Origin: Beijerinckiaceae bacterium
GTDB lineage: Bacteria; Pseudomonadota; Alphaproteobacteria; Rhizobiales; Beijerinckiaceae
NCBI GenBank assembly: GCA_947474545.1
Contig: CANJJI010000001.1
Location: 1-64,000, forward strand
DNA: 64,000 nt
Direction of reading: 5' to 3'
The notes below the pieces were generated by a model. It saw only the letters and a list, made by a program, of their open reading frames with translations, was not told the DNA's origin and did no database searches. This document shows positions 63,877 to 64,000 of the stretch, piece by piece; the stretch's first letter is position 1, and every line of letters starts with the position of its first letter. Both the position numbers and the translations under genes were made by a program.

Positions 63877-64000
63877 ATGACGTTTCACTACGCCCCCATC
63901 TTTCCCCTTGCCAAGGATTCTACGCCTTATCGCAAACTATCCGAATCAGGCGTTCGGATGGAAAAATTTGGAAACAGGGACGTGCTTGTCGTCGAACGGG
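63877..64000 (+). CDS. Class I fumarate hydratase, N-terminal part (cut by window edge)
   Basis: Not in the ORF track. The frame from ATG 63877 begins MTFHYAPIFPLAKDSTPYRK and continues with LSESGVRMEKFG to the window end, with GGGAG upstream. This lead is typical of iron-sulfur class I fumarase. Only 41 residues are visible, so the catalytic cysteines are outside the window and the call is tentative. Confidence 0.7.
   Translation, partial: MTFHYAPIFPLAKDSTPYRKLSESGVRMEKFGNRDVLVVER

Overview
The window reads as a chromosomal segment of an alphaproteobacterium, most likely in the Hyphomicrobiales (Rhizobiales). The evidence is gene order and family content: secA next to a PpiC foldase and argJ; tsaD divergent from hemC-hemD; ftsK-lolA-xth; glnK-amtB-tesB; lptE-holA / parB-parA-rsmG-mnmG-mnmE; rho-hemJ-hemE / PPSR-maf-coaE-dnaQ / secB; and rnd-lptC-lptA-lptB-rpoN-hpf-ptsN. 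Base composition looks moderate (about the low 50s % GC by eye, not computed). The genus cannot be named from the sequence alone. Almost all of the window is coding, and most of it is core housekeeping.

Layout. 1-0.25 kb holds the cut end of an IS630-type transposon lying against the 3' end of secA. 0.27-8.1 kb holds secretion and folding (secA, ppiC), arginine synthesis (argJ), a Nudix hydrolase and small proteins. 8.3-14.7 kb holds a CNNM/CorC membrane protein, a Rieske oxygenase, gpsA, a PLD-like protein, tsaD and divergent hemC. 14.7-20 kb holds hemD, two tandem Bug (TctC) solute receptors and priA. 20-25 kb holds a beta-hydroxyacid dehydrogenase, xth, lolA and ftsK. 25-30 kb holds two amtB genes, glnK and tesB. 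30-37.8 kb holds a UbiH-like hydroxylase, Trm112, a LON-domain protein, a CnoX-type thioredoxin, tRNA-Gly, GNAT, PlsC, a lone cyclic-nucleotide-binding protein, a response regulator, an L,D-transpeptidase and YggS.

38-54 kb is the replication and segregation neighbourhood: lptE, holA, parB, parA, rsmG, mnmG, mnmE, yyaL, rho, hemJ, hemE, then the hemE/PPSR intergenic region, then maf, coaE, dnaQ and secB. Two perfect 16-bp parS palindromes lie inside rsmG and between mnmG and mnmE. The hemE/PPSR gap sits where the Caulobacter and Rickettsia origins lie. It carries several DnaA-box-like sequences, an A/T-rich stretch, five GANTC (CcrM) sites and a 14-bp palindrome, so I interpret it as the chromosomal origin. 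This is the most informative non-coding part of the window.

54-64 kb holds a third Bug receptor (possible Tat export), an NDUFA9-like protein, tRNA-Leu, RNase D, the lptCAB export genes, rpoN, a ribosome hibernation factor whose C-terminal domain appears deleted and frameshifted, ptsN, glucokinase and the start of a class I fumarase. A sigma-54-like promoter in front of glnK-amtB links two parts of the window, since rpoN is encoded about 30 kb away.

I saw no CRISPR array, prophage, defence island or biosynthetic cluster. The accessory insertions are modest: the IS630 end, the Rieske oxygenase, the Bug receptors and the second amtB. Many ORF-track starts were moved to internal codons where a better Shine-Dalgarno sequence or the known family N-terminus supports it; each entry says so.
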